A program made the translations under genes and the position numbers. 37,832 bases of DNA from an uncultured Lachnospiraceae bacterium. Lineage in GTDB: Bacteria > Bacillota > Clostridia > Lachnospirales > Lachnospiraceae. The notes below the pieces were generated by a model. It ran no database searches, had not been told where the DNA came from, and saw nothing but the letters and a program-made list of their open reading frames with translations. Location: NCBI GenBank assembly GCA_902780465.1, contig CACZFV010000012.1, forward strand, positions 1-37,832, written 5' to 3'. This document shows, in pieces, positions 1 through 8,301 of this stretch. Positions within the stretch are counted from its first letter, which is position 1; each line of letters starts with the position of its first letter.

Positions 1-4
1 GCAG

Positions 5-33
5 TTGAGGTTTTCGCGCGGTTCGGGTACAAT
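5..33 (+). promoter_or_regulatory. SigA-type promoter for the ttcA-like gene
   Basis: TTGAGG at 5-10 and TACAAT at 28-33 are separated by exactly 17 bp. The predicted transcript starts near 40, and a Shine-Dalgarno AAAGGAAG lies at 51-58, seven bases before the ATG at 66. This is a motif match only. Confidence 0.6.
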
Positions 34-65
34 CTGTAACATAAGAATGCAAAGGAAGATCATAA

Positions 66-992
66 ATGTACGATTTTAAACGGTACGATCCGGGGGAGGC
101 TGGTCCCGGTTCGAAGAGAGAGGAAGTGGAGAGCTCTCTCAGAAAAAAGTTCCACACACCGCTGTTTTCAAAGTTCGCGAAGGCGATCCGCGAGTATGAG
201 CTCCTGAAACCGGGAGACAAAGTGGCAGTCTGTATCTCCGGTGGAAAGGATTCCATGCTGATGGCGAAGCTCTTCCAGGAACTGAAACGCCACGACAAGT
301 TTCCTTTTGAACTGGAATTCGTGGTGATGGATCCGGGCTACCGGGAGGAGAACAGGAAGAAGATCGAGGAGAACGCGCGGCTTCTCGGCGTTCCGGTAAG
401 GATCTTTGAATCGCAGATCTTCGACGCGGTGGATGTGATCGAGAAATCGCCCTGTTATCTCTGCGCCAGGATGCGCAGGGGATACCTGTACCGGGCAGCG
501 AAGGAACTGGGATGCAATAAGATCGCCCTGGGGCATCATTACGACGATGTCATCGAGACGATCCTGATGGGGCTTCTGTATGCGGGCCAGTTCCAGACCA
601 TGATGCCGAAGCTGCACAGCACAAATTTCGAGGGGATGGAACTGATCCGCCCCATGTACCTGATCCGGGAAGAGGACATCATCCGCTGGAAGGACTTCCA
701 CGGGCTCTCTTTCCTGCAGTGCGCCTGCCACTTTACGGAGACCTGCTGGACAGTACGGGAGGACGGTACGGCAGTATCGAAGCGGAAGGAAACGAAGCAG
801 CTGATCGCGGAACTGAAAAAAACAAATCCCTATGTGGAGAGCAATCTGTTCCAGAGTGTGACCAACATCAGCCTGAAAACTGTCATTGCATATAAGGACC
901 AGAAGGGTGTGCGCCATCATTTCCTGGAGGAATATGACGGAGGGCCCGGATCCGGAACGGAAACAGCAACGGAACCTCAGACGGAATCTTAA
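66..992 (+). CDS. ttcA: TtcA-family PP-loop ATPase, probable tRNA 2-thiocytidine synthetase
   Basis: This 308-residue protein belongs to the PP-loop ATP pyrophosphatase superfamily. The P-loop SGGKDS is at residues 58-63. A CYLC pair at 130-133 and a cysteine cluster at 219-227 (C219, C221, C227) fit the Fe-S-binding cysteines of TtcA, which thiolates C32 of some tRNAs in the cytoplasm. A GHHYDD motif near 156-161 is also typical. The start at 66 has a good Shine-Dalgarno site at 51-58. The C-terminal tail after about residue 290 is Gly/Thr/Glu-rich and looks like dispensable low complexity. The gene lies 37 bp before a lipoprotein gene and may be cotranscribed with it. Family membership is clear; the exact substrate is inferred, since Firmicute TtcA-like proteins are less studied than the E. 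coli enzyme. Confidence 0.8.
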   Translation: MYDFKRYDPGEAGPGSKREEVESSLRKKFHTPLFSKFAKAIREYELLKPGDKVAVCISGGKDSMLMAKLFQELKRHDKFPFELEFVVMDPGYREENRKKIEENARLLGVPVRIFESQIFDAVDVIEKSPCYLCARMRRGYLYRAAKELGCNKIALGHHYDDVIETILMGLLYAGQFQTMMPKLHSTNFEGMELIRPMYLIREEDIIRWKDFHGLSFLQCACHFTETCWTVREDGTAVSKRKETKQLIAELKKTNPYVESNLFQSVTNISLKTVIAYKDQKGVRHHFLEEYDGGPGSGTETATEPQTES

Positions 993-1029
993 ACAGAAAC
1001 GGAACCTTTTATGGAGGGAGGAGAGGAAT

Positions 1030-3309
1030 ATGACAAAGAAGGGTTTGGGTATCGCCGTGCTCCTGTCCCTGGGGATCGCGGTCCTCAGCGGCTGCGGTGC
1101 GAAGAGTTCGTCACAGGCAGTAGAGCGGGCGATGCCGGCAGCAGAGGCTGCAGCGGAGGAGAAGGCCGGAGAAACGGCAGCGGAAGAGAAGGCCGGAGAA
1201 GCAGCGGAAGCGGCGGCTGAGGAGAAGACCGGGGAGACAGAGAGCAAAATGACGCTGGCTTCCCGGCTGGCGGGTGTGTATTCCTGCGAACAGGATGGGG
1301 AATATCACACACTGGAGTTGTTTGAATTCGACGGAAACCTGCTGGGGCAGGGCGGGATCGCGGAGAAGCCGGAAGGAAATGATCCTGCAGAGCCTTACTC
1401 CTTCTGGGCGCTGGAGGTGGTTCCCGCGGACGCGGAGGCACTGCTCGGCACACAGGGAGATTCCTTTGAAGCGGGCGTCCTTCAGTATTCCATCATGTCC
1501 AACATGGACAGATACTGGGGCGCGCCGGAGAAGACCACCGTCCGTCTGACAGACAAAGGAATCAGCTTTGCAGGATTGGAGTATGTCCGGGAGGACCGGG
1601 AAGGAACGGCCTTTACGGATGTATCGCCTCTGTTCTCGGGTCTGGAGGCAGGGACAGTTCCGGAGAAGCTTCCCGGTCTCTGGAGACAGAAAAACGGCGG
1701 GGACGCGCCGGTCTTCCTTGAGTTTTCTGAGGAGAAGGACGCGGCAGGCGCCGGCGCGCTCCGGATCTACCGGAAAGCGCCCGGGAAGGAGGCTGTTTTC
1801 GGCTGCGGAAAGTTCTTTGTCGACAAGGACGGCAGACTCTTCGCGGGGTCCAGCTTCACTGACAACATGGCCCCCGAGGGGACGATGAATGTGGAAATGA
1901 CCCTCGAGGGGGATGACGCCCTGAAGCTTGTCCCGGAGGAGTACAACAGCCTGTTCGAATCAGCCCTTTCCCTGGAAGGGGAAATCGAATTTGAACGCAT
2001 CGCCCCGGAGGAAGTCCCGCTGACTGTCCTGGCGGAGCCGGATGACCTGGAGGCGCTGCAGGGAACAAAGACTGTGAAGACGGACAGCGGGGAGCGCCGC
2101 ACAGTCAGCCAGTTCCTCGCGACAGAGGACATCGAGAACAACGGCGGTTATTTCGTCAGGGTCGGAAGCCTCATCTTCTTCCGGGACTACAGCGGTGTTC
2201 CGGCAGGACTGACCGGCACCTTTGGTGATTTCCTGCACGACGTTGATCTGGGCAAGGGATCCCGGTTCTGCTGCTTCGACAAGGCTTCCGGAAAGACCAC
2301 GGCCCTCTGGGAGGAGGAAGGGCACGGACCGCTGTACTATGTGAACGGCATGTTTTATTTCAGCGGCAGGACCGTTCTTCCAAATGGTACGGAGTCGGAA
2401 GACGTGTACCGCTGCTGGCCGGACGGAAGCGGAAGAGAAGCTTTCACAGAGGATGATTACGCGGTAGTGGCGGCGGTCTCAGAAACGGGACACAGGGTCC
2501 TGGTCAACAGCTACAAGTACGGAGACAACAGCAGACAGCAGGGGACCCTTACCGACGGAACGATCTACGGAACGGTTCTGGAAATGGACCAGGATCTCAT
2601 TCACTTCTTCTCGGGTTTTGACGGCGACGATCTGATCCTGGGGATCCACGACGACAAGAAGAAGGAAAACAGGATCCTGCGGGTCGACGGGACTACCGGA
2701 GAGGAGACAGTCCTTGGGATCCTTCCGGAAAGCGAAGCGGACGGCTGGGGGTATCCTTCCATCGACCAGATGCTCCGGAAGAACGATGAACTCTGGTTCG
2801 GGGCAGCCTGGTACGGAGGGACAGCCGTTGTCCTCCAGGATTACATGGTCCTGAAGGCGGACGCCCGGAAAGAAAACAGCCTCACCCTGGTGACAGATCA
2901 GTGTCCTGAGGGTTTCGGCGGTGACGGCGACGGAAAAGCGCCCAAGTTCTTCTTCAATTATGCTGACGAGCTGCTGTTTACAAAGCAGGATCCGGAAGGA
3001 GAGGTCATTCTTTCGGAAGGCAGCAGAGGCGACCTGGTCTGTTGCGACAGTCCTCTCAGCGCGCTGGTCCTGCAGAAGGATTTTGTGAAGAAGAACTGGT
3101 ACGACGCGGATGACGGAGAAACTGTACAGGTCCTCCAGAAGGGAGAGATCGTGGGCGGAGATGTGTACCTCATCATGGCGGACGCGGTGCGGACGCCGGA
3201 GGAGGATATCGGATGGCGCCTGGGATTCACCTCCGCCAAGATCTATCAGCAGAGAATTGCTGTGGCGGATGTTCCAAGTTCTGACTATTCAGTGGTACAG
3301 CTCCCTTAA
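1030..3309 (+). CDS. Large secreted lipoprotein of unknown function
   Basis: The start at 1030 is chosen because a GGAGGGAGGAGAGG ribosome site precedes it and the next residues form a classic lipoprotein signal: MTKK, a hydrophobic stretch, then the lipobox LSGC with the lipid-carrying cysteine at residue 22. A longer reading frame opens at 886 but overlaps ttcA without a signal peptide. The mature 738-residue protein begins with an Ala/Glu/Lys-rich linker containing imperfect AEEKAGE repeats (about residues 35-70). The second half, from about residue 375, is rich in short beta-type segments with Tyr/Phe/Gly/Asp turns and resembles a propeller-like surface domain, but I recognise no named family. 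It should sit on the outer face of the cytoplasmic membrane. Function unknown. Confidence 0.75.
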   Translation: MTKKGLGIAVLLSLGIAVLSGCGAKSSSQAVERAMPAAEAAAEEKAGETAAEEKAGEAAEAAAEEKTGETESKMTLASRLAGVYSCEQDGEYHTLELFEFDGNLLGQGGIAEKPEGNDPAEPYSFWALEVVPADAEALLGTQGDSFEAGVLQYSIMSNMDRYWGAPEKTTVRLTDKGISFAGLEYVREDREGTAFTDVSPLFSGLEAGTVPEKLPGLWRQKNGGDAPVFLEFSEEKDAAGAGALRIYRKAPGKEAVFGCGKFFVDKDGRLFAGSSFTDNMAPEGTMNVEMTLEGDDALKLVPEEYNSLFESALSLEGEIEFERIAPEEVPLTVLAEPDDLEALQGTKTVKTDSGERRTVSQFLATEDIENNGGYFVRVGSLIFFRDYSGVPAGLTGTFGDFLHDVDLGKGSRFCCFDKASGKTTALWEEEGHGPLYYVNGMFYFSGRTVLPNGTESEDVYRCWPDGSGREAFTEDDYAVVAAVSETGHRVLVNSYKYGDNSRQQGTLTDGTIYGTVLEMDQDLIHFFSGFDGDDLILGIHDDKKKENRILRVDGTTGEETVLGILPESEADGWGYPSIDQMLRKNDELWFGAAWYGGTAVVLQDYMVLKADARKENSLTLVTDQCPEGFGGDGDGKAPKFFFNYADELLFTKQDPEGEVILSEGSRGDLVCCDSPLSALVLQKDFVKKNWYDADDGETVQVLQKGEIVGGDVYLIMADAVRTPEEDIGWRLGFTSAKIYQQRIAVADVPSSDYSVVQLP

Positions 3310-4494
3310 TTGTGGTATACTTATGAACTCGGCGCGACGCTTGCGGCATGCGGCGGCAGCTCCGGCGGAAGCAGTTCCGGCGGCAGCTCCGGCGGCGGTG
3401 CGGCGGCTTCCGGTGAGAAGGTGGTGAAGATCGGCGTATTCGAGCCTCAGTCCGGCGACAACGGCGCGGGCGGCAAGCAGGAGATCCTCGGCATGGAGTA
3501 CGCAAATGTGCAGACGCCCACCGTGGAGATCGGCGGAGAGACCTACAAGGTCCAGCTTGAGTACGCGGACAATGCTTCTTCCAACGACAAGGCCCCGACA
3601 GCTGCGCAGACCCTGATCTCAAACGGCGTCTCAGTGGTGCTCGGTTCCTACGGATCCGGCGTTTCCATCGCTGCCGGCGACACCTTCCTGAACGCGAAGA
3701 TGCCGGCCATCGGCGTCACCTGCACGAACCCGCAGGTCACTGCCGGATGCGACGTGTACTTCCGCATCTGCTTCCTGGATCCGTTCCAGGGCACGGTCCT
3801 CGCAAACTACGCGAAGAGCATCGGCGCAACCAAGGCTTACTGCCTGGCGAAGCAGGGTGATGACTACTCCGGCGGTCTCTGCAACTACTTCATCGATGCT
3901 TTCGGCAAGGACAACTGCATTTACGAGCAGTTCCCGGAAGGCACATCCGACTACTCCACCTATGTGACCAATGCCCAGAACCAGGGCTGCGACGTCTTCT
4001 TCTCCCCGGTCTCCACTGAGGCTGCGGCGCAGATCATCGCGAAGGCTGCGGCACAGAACATCGGCATGCCGATCCTGGCAGGCGACACCTGGGATTCCAA
4101 CGTCATCCTCGACGCCGCGAAGGATACCGGTCTCGAGATCTGCGTCACCACCTTCTATCAGGAAGGCGCGGATGCTGACTTTGACAAGGGCATCAAGGAC
4201 TGGATCAACAACACCAATACCGCGAAGTCCAACAACGGCGGCAACGACGAGCTGGCAGCGGTCACGGCAATGGGTTATGACGCGTACTACGTGGCGCTGG
4301 AAGCTCTGAAGAAAGCCGGTTCCACGGATCCGGCAAAAGTCCTGGAAGTCCTGCCTTCTGTGGAATATACCGGCGTGACCGGCGCGATCGCATTCGACGA
4401 AGTCGGCGACGCGAAGCGCGACAGCGCGGTGGTCAAGAAATGCAACACCATGAGCGGAAAGTGGGATTTCGTCACGGTGGCAAAGGCAGAGTAA
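3310..4494 (+). CDS. livJ: Branched-chain amino acid ABC transporter substrate-binding lipoprotein, 5' end damaged
   Basis: From about residue 33 to the end this is a complete periplasmic-binding-protein type I domain of the LivJ/Peripla_BP_6 family, which captures Leu/Ile/Val or related amino acids outside the cell and delivers them to LivHMGF. The frame also encodes a lipobox LAAC (Cys at residue 14 of the open frame) and a Gly/Ser linker. The expected start codon, basic n-region and hydrophobic core of the signal peptide are absent: the frame opens at a TTG right after the upstream stop codon, has no ribosome site and reads MWYTYELGAT before the lipobox. An ATG at 3323 is out of frame. As written, the protein could not be exported. 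Either a real deletion or a sequence/assembly error removed the leader. The rest of the gene is intact and is followed by a stable hairpin and livH. Confidence 0.85.
   Translation: MWYTYELGATLAACGGSSGGSSSGGSSGGGAAASGEKVVKIGVFEPQSGDNGAGGKQEILGMEYANVQTPTVEIGGETYKVQLEYADNASSNDKAPTAAQTLISNGVSVVLGSYGSGVSIAAGDTFLNAKMPAIGVTCTNPQVTAGCDVYFRICFLDPFQGTVLANYAKSIGATKAYCLAKQGDDYSGGLCNYFIDAFGKDNCIYEQFPEGTSDYSTYVTNAQNQGCDVFFSPVSTEAAAQIIAKAAAQNIGMPILAGDTWDSNVILDAAKDTGLEICVTTFYQEGADADFDKGIKDWINNTNTAKSNNGGNDELAAVTAMGYDAYYVALEALKKAGSTDPAKVLEVLPSVEYTGVTGAIAFDEVGDAKRDSAVVKKCNTMSGKWDFVTVAKAE
3313..3321 (+). promoter_or_regulatory. Extended -10 promoter element upstream of livJ
   Basis: TGGTATACT (TG at 3313-3314, TATACT at 3316-3321) lies only 4-12 bases after the lipoprotein stop codon. 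No good -35 hexamer stands 17 bp upstream. In an intact locus this would be the livJ promoter followed by a leader and start codon. Here coding sequence for the livJ lipobox begins about 20 bp later, so the leader and start seem to be missing. Confidence 0.45.
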
Positions 4495-4521
4495 AATAGT
4501 CCTGTACTCAGATCGTTCTGG

Positions 4522-4550
4522 AGCAGCGGGGGCATAACGCTCCCGCTGCT
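4522..4550 (+). other. Intra-operon stem-loop between livJ and livH
   Basis: AGCAGCGGG (4522-4530) pairs perfectly with CCCGCTGCT (4542-4550), and three further pairs close a five-base loop. There is no U-run after it, so it is unlikely to be a full terminator. A 3' mRNA-stabilising or partial-attenuation role, giving more binding protein than permease, is usual for such hairpins and is inferred here. Confidence 0.6.
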
Positions 4551-4589
4551 GTTCAAATAACTGTAAGGTGTGCACAGAGGAGTAACAGC

Positions 4590-5516
4590 ATGAGTCTCGG
4601 TCAAACGATTCTCCCTTATATCATTTCCGGAATCTCTGTCGGAGGACAGTATTCCCTGATCGCCATCGGCTATACGATGGTCTACGGCATTCTCCGCCTG
4701 ATCAACTTCGCCCACGGCGATGTGTTCATGGTGGCGGGTCTTATGATGGTCTATCTTGCTGCGGCTCTGCCGCTCTATATTGCAATTCCCCTGGTGATCC
4801 TGTTCACGGTCCTTCTGGGCTTTACCATCGAGCGCGTGGCCTACAAGCCGCTCCGCACGGCTCCCAGAATGTCCGTCATGATCTCCGCCATCGGCGTCAG
4901 CTATCTGCTCCAGAACCTGGCGCTCTACATTACCGGCGGACTGAATAAGAATTATCCCCCGATCCCCTGGATCTCGGATTCCATAAATGTGTTTGGCATG
5001 CAGACCACGCGGGTCACCATCATCACACCGTTCCTGACGGTGTTCCTCTCCGCGTGCCTGGTTTGGCTTATCTCCCACACGAAGCTGGGCATGGCCATGC
5101 GCGCAGTGGCCAAGGACTTTGAGACTTCCCAGCTCATGGGCATCCGCATCAACAACGTTATTTCCGCCACCTTCATCATCGGCACCTTCCTGGCGGCGGT
5201 GGGCTCCATGCTGTTCTTCACGAACTATCCCGGCGTGGTCCCGACCTCCGGCGGTATGCCCGGTCTGAAGGCCTTCGTCGCGGCGGTGTTCGGCGGCATC
5301 GGTTCCATTCCCGGCGCGGTCATCGGCGCCTTTATCATCGGTATCTGCGAGAGCCTGATCAAGGGTCTGGACACGATCCTCCTCACCCGGGGAATCATCA
5401 CGGACCAGGTGGGCTTCGCCACCTTCTCCGATGCGTTCACTTTCGTGCTTCTTATCATCATCCTGGTCTTCAAGCCCACGGGTCTGTTCGGCGAGAAGGC
5501 CACGGACAAGGTCTGA
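4590..5516 (+). CDS. livH: Branched-chain amino acid ABC transporter permease LivH
   Basis: This 308-residue, very hydrophobic protein has about eight membrane segments and the LivH-type start IISGISVGGQYSLIAIGYTMVYG, with RLINFAHGD at about residues 37-45. Near the C-terminus a GGIGSIPGAVIGAF segment is characteristic of this family. It forms half of the inner-membrane channel with LivM. The start has a GAGG ribosome site (AGAGGAGTAAC) just before it. Length matches the family. It lies in the operon livJ-H-M-G-F, 13 bases before livM. Confidence 0.93.
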   Translation: MSLGQTILPYIISGISVGGQYSLIAIGYTMVYGILRLINFAHGDVFMVAGLMMVYLAAALPLYIAIPLVILFTVLLGFTIERVAYKPLRTAPRMSVMISAIGVSYLLQNLALYITGGLNKNYPPIPWISDSINVFGMQTTRVTIITPFLTVFLSACLVWLISHTKLGMAMRAVAKDFETSQLMGIRINNVISATFIIGTFLAAVGSMLFFTNYPGVVPTSGGMPGLKAFVAAVFGGIGSIPGAVIGAFIIGICESLIKGLDTILLTRGIITDQVGFATFSDAFTFVLLIIILVFKPTGLFGEKATDKV

Positions 5517-5529
5517 GGGAGGCGGCAGT

Positions 5530-6714
5530 ATGACTCATTCGGAAAAAACCAGAAACGCCAAGGCGTTTGCCGCTGTATCTTTATTCCTTCTCGTGGTCCT
5601 GATCCTGGACCAGGTCATCAAGCCCACGAGCAGTCTTTCCATGCTGCTCACCGTTCTGCAGAAGGGCTCCGTCTACGCTCTGGCAGCGGTGTCCATGAAC
5701 CTGCTGAACGGCTTTACCGGTCTTTTCTCCCTGGGGCACGCGGGCTTCATGCTGATCGGCGCGTACACTTATGCGATCCTTACCATTCCCGCTTCTGCGA
5801 GAGACTCGGTCTACCAGTACTATGACGCGGTAGTCCGGTTCTCCATTCCCGAGGTCCTGGGCAATGCGGCAGGTCCCCTGGGGACGGTGCTCGGCGTCGC
5901 CCTGGCGGTCGTCATCGCCGGACTCGTGGCGGCGGTCTTCGCCTTTTTCATCGGCCTTCCGGTGCTGCGACTGAAATCTGACTACCTGGCCATCGCCACT
6001 CTCGGTTTCGCGGAGATCATGCGCGCCATCTGTCAGTGGGGCAAGCTGGGCCCGCTGACCAACGGTTCCAACCTGCTGAAGAGCTTTGCAAGAATATCCA
6101 TCTTCAAGCTGGATCTCGGAGGAACGACCTTGAGTTTCTCGACCTTCGTGCCGGTATTCATCGCCACTGTCTGCATCATCCTCATCGTCCTGCTGGTGAA
6201 TTCCACTTACGGGAGAGCCTTCAAGGCGATCCGCGACGATGAGATCGCGGCGGAAGCCATGGGCATCGACCTGGCGAAGCACAAGATGCTTTCCTTCTGC
6301 GTCAGCTGCTTCTTCGCAGGTATTGCAGGCTCCTGCATGGCCATGGTGCTGAGCATTGCCCAGGCCTCCAACTTCAAGTCCGCCATGACCTACGAGATCC
6401 TCCTGATGGTGGTCCTCGGAGGCATCGGCTCCATCACCGGCTCCGTTATCGGCGCCATGCTGTTCATCTCCGCGTCAGAGTGGTGGCTCCGCGGACTGGA
6501 CTCCGGCACCTTTCTCGGCATCACCGCCCCGGGTATCTTCCGGAACGGTTTCCGTCTGGTGACGTTCTCCATCATCATCATGATCGTCGTGCTGTTCTTC
6601 CGGAAGGGCATTATGGGCGACAAGGAGCTTCCGGATGTGATCGATGCGTGGAAAGTGAAAAGGAAACAGAAAGCTGCTGCAGATAAGGAGGTGCATGATG
6701 AGCAAGGTTCTTGA
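5530..6714 (+). CDS. livM: Branched-chain amino acid ABC transporter permease LivM
   Basis: This 394-residue membrane protein is the second permease subunit. The signature region LNGFTGLFSLGHAGFMLIGA lies about residues 59-78, followed by SDYLAIATLGFAEIMRAI and a late GGIGSITGSVIGAM motif matching the one in LivH. The reading frame is open further upstream to 5431, but ATG 5530 has a GAGGGAGGCGG ribosome site and gives a natural cytoplasmic N-terminus. The C-terminal tail is Lys/Glu-rich and cytoplasmic. The 3' end overlaps livG, indicating translational coupling. Confidence 0.93.
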   Translation: MTHSEKTRNAKAFAAVSLFLLVVLILDQVIKPTSSLSMLLTVLQKGSVYALAAVSMNLLNGFTGLFSLGHAGFMLIGAYTYAILTIPASARDSVYQYYDAVVRFSIPEVLGNAAGPLGTVLGVALAVVIAGLVAAVFAFFIGLPVLRLKSDYLAIATLGFAEIMRAICQWGKLGPLTNGSNLLKSFARISIFKLDLGGTTLSFSTFVPVFIATVCIILIVLLVNSTYGRAFKAIRDDEIAAEAMGIDLAKHKMLSFCVSCFFAGIAGSCMAMVLSIAQASNFKSAMTYEILLMVVLGGIGSITGSVIGAMLFISASEWWLRGLDSGTFLGITAPGIFRNGFRLVTFSIIIMIVVLFFRKGIMGDKELPDVIDAWKVKRKQKAAADKEVHDEQGS

Positions 6715-7543
6715 AGTTGAGAATGTCACCATGCAGTTCGGCGGCGTCGTCGCGGTAAACAATCTGAACATGGTGGTCAACAGCGGGGAGATCGTGGCTC
6801 TCATCGGACCTAACGGCGCGGGCAAGACCACGGCTTTCAATGTCATCACCGGCGTTTATCAGCCCACCAACGGAAGAGTCGCCTTCCGGGAGGAGACCAT
6901 CATCCGCAACCATCCCCAGGGGAAGATGAAAAAGCTTTACAAGGGGGAGATCGGAGAGTATTACACCAAGGAAAAGGTCCTGGCGCCGACGCCGGACAAG
7001 ATCACCGCGCTGGGAATGGCCCGGACGTTCCAGAACATCCGTCTCTGGAAGACGCAGACGGTCTTTGACAACGTCCTGATCGCGAAGCATTTCCAGACGA
7101 AGCACAACTTTGTCAGCGCCATGCTGCGGATGAACCAGGATGAAGAGAAGGGCCAGAGAGAACGGGTCCGGGATCTGCTGGAGATCGTGGGACTGTCCGA
7201 CGTACAGAATGAACTTGCCACAAGCCTTCCCTACGGAAAACAGCGCCGGCTGGAGATCGCCCGGGCGCTGGCTGCAGATCCGAAGCTCCTTCTGCTGGAT
7301 GAGCCGGCCGCCGGCATGAACCCGCAGGAGACTGAGGAGCTGACGGAATTCATCGGGAAGATCCGGACGCAGTTCAACCTGACGATCCTTCTGATCGAGC
7401 ACCATATGGACCTGGTCATGGACATTTCCGACCGGATCTACGTTCTGGATTTCGGAAAGCTGATCGCTGACGGAACGCCGGAGCAGATCCAGAACAATCA
7501 GCGCGTCATCGATGCGTATCTGGGGGTGGCTGAGGATGCTTAA
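6698..7543 (+). CDS. livG: Branched-chain amino acid ABC transporter ATPase LivG
   Basis: This is a cytoplasmic ATP-binding subunit. Walker A GPNGAGKTT is near residues 37-45, the family-typical altered signature LPYGKQRRLEIARAL replaces LSGGQ, and Walker B LLLLDEPAAGMNP follows. A roughly 40-residue insertion after about residue 60 (Lys/Glu/Tyr-rich, before ITALGMARTFQN) is longer than in the E. coli protein. Two adjacent ATGs exist at 6695 and 6698; AAGGAG at 6685-6690 is spaced seven bases from 6698, so that one is preferred. The start lies inside the end of livM (17-base overlap). Length is 281 residues. Confidence 0.93.
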   Translation: MSKVLEVENVTMQFGGVVAVNNLNMVVNSGEIVALIGPNGAGKTTAFNVITGVYQPTNGRVAFREETIIRNHPQGKMKKLYKGEIGEYYTKEKVLAPTPDKITALGMARTFQNIRLWKTQTVFDNVLIAKHFQTKHNFVSAMLRMNQDEEKGQRERVRDLLEIVGLSDVQNELATSLPYGKQRRLEIARALAADPKLLLLDEPAAGMNPQETEELTEFIGKIRTQFNLTILLIEHHMDLVMDISDRIYVLDFGKLIADGTPEQIQNNQRVIDAYLGVAEDA

Positions 7544-8249
7544 AATATCGGATCTGCATGTCAACTACGGAGGGATCAACGCCCTCCGGGGAATCAGCCT
7601 GGAGGTGCCGGACGGGGAGATCGTCACACTGATCGGGGCCAACGGCGCCGGAAAGTCCACGACGCTCCGCACCATCACCGGCCTGGTGAAGGCGGCGTCC
7701 GGATCCGTTCTCTGGAACGATACGGAACTTCTGGGGAAGCCTATCGACGAGATCTTCAAATCCGGCATCGCCATGGTGCCGGAGGGCAGAAGAGTATTTT
7801 CCGATCTGACGGTGCTGGAGAATCTCCGGATCGGAGCCTACCTGAGAAAAGACACAGATGGGATAGAGAAAGATATCGAGTGGGTCTACAGCCTGTTCCC
7901 GCGTCTGAAGGAGCGTTACTGGCAGTACGCCGGGACCCTTTCCGGCGGCGAGCAGCAGATGCTGGCGGTGGGCCGGGCGCTGATGTCCAGGCCGAAGCTG
8001 ATGATGATGGACGAGCCGTCGCTGGGACTTGCCCCGCTGGTGGTCCAGGACATCTTCAGCATTATCAAGGAGATCAACCGGCAGGGCGTCACGATCCTCC
8101 TGATCGAGCAGAACGCGAACATGGCGCTCCGCATCGCGGACCGGGGCTACGTCCTTGAGACCGGCCGGATCAGCATGACGGGCACCGGAATGGAGCTCCT
8201 GAACGATGAGTCCGTGAAAGCCGCGTATCTCGGCACAAAGAAGCACTGA
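7536..8249 (+). CDS. livF: Branched-chain amino acid ABC transporter ATPase LivF
   Basis: This is the second ATPase subunit, 237 residues. It has Walker A GANGAGKST near residue 36, signature LSGGEQQMLAVGRAL, Walker B LMMMDEPSLGLAP and the LIEQNANMAL switch region typical of LivF. The frame opens at an ATG at 7512, but the internal ATG at 7536 begins MLKISDLHVNYGG, the standard N-terminus, and overlaps the livG stop by eight bases, as expected for coupled translation. A strong symmetrical hairpin right after the stop ends the operon. Confidence 0.93.
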   Translation: MLKISDLHVNYGGINALRGISLEVPDGEIVTLIGANGAGKSTTLRTITGLVKAASGSVLWNDTELLGKPIDEIFKSGIAMVPEGRRVFSDLTVLENLRIGAYLRKDTDGIEKDIEWVYSLFPRLKERYWQYAGTLSGGEQQMLAVGRALMSRPKLMMMDEPSLGLAPLVVQDIFSIIKEINRQGVTILLIEQNANMALRIADRGYVLETGRISMTGTGMELLNDESVKAAYLGTKKH

Positions 8250-8301
8250 AAAAGGTGTCAGGCACCGTTAAGATTTCTTAACGGTGCCTGACACCTTTTT
8301 T
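8249..8301. terminator. Bidirectional terminator with an 18-bp perfect stem (livF / cysK)
   Basis: GGTGTCAGGCACCGTTAA (8254-8271) pairs with its exact complement at 8278-8295, extended by one G-C pair around a four-base loop. An A-run on the left and T-run on the right make it a terminator for both converging genes. The final T belongs to the cysK stop codon. Each arm contains GGTGTCAGGCACC, itself a small palindrome. Confidence 0.88.

Noticed and set aside
3323-3345. Shared GAACT at both deletion joins (livJ at 3325-3329 and serA near 10615)
   Set aside because: A five-base match is expected by chance, and the surrounding sequence does not extend it.
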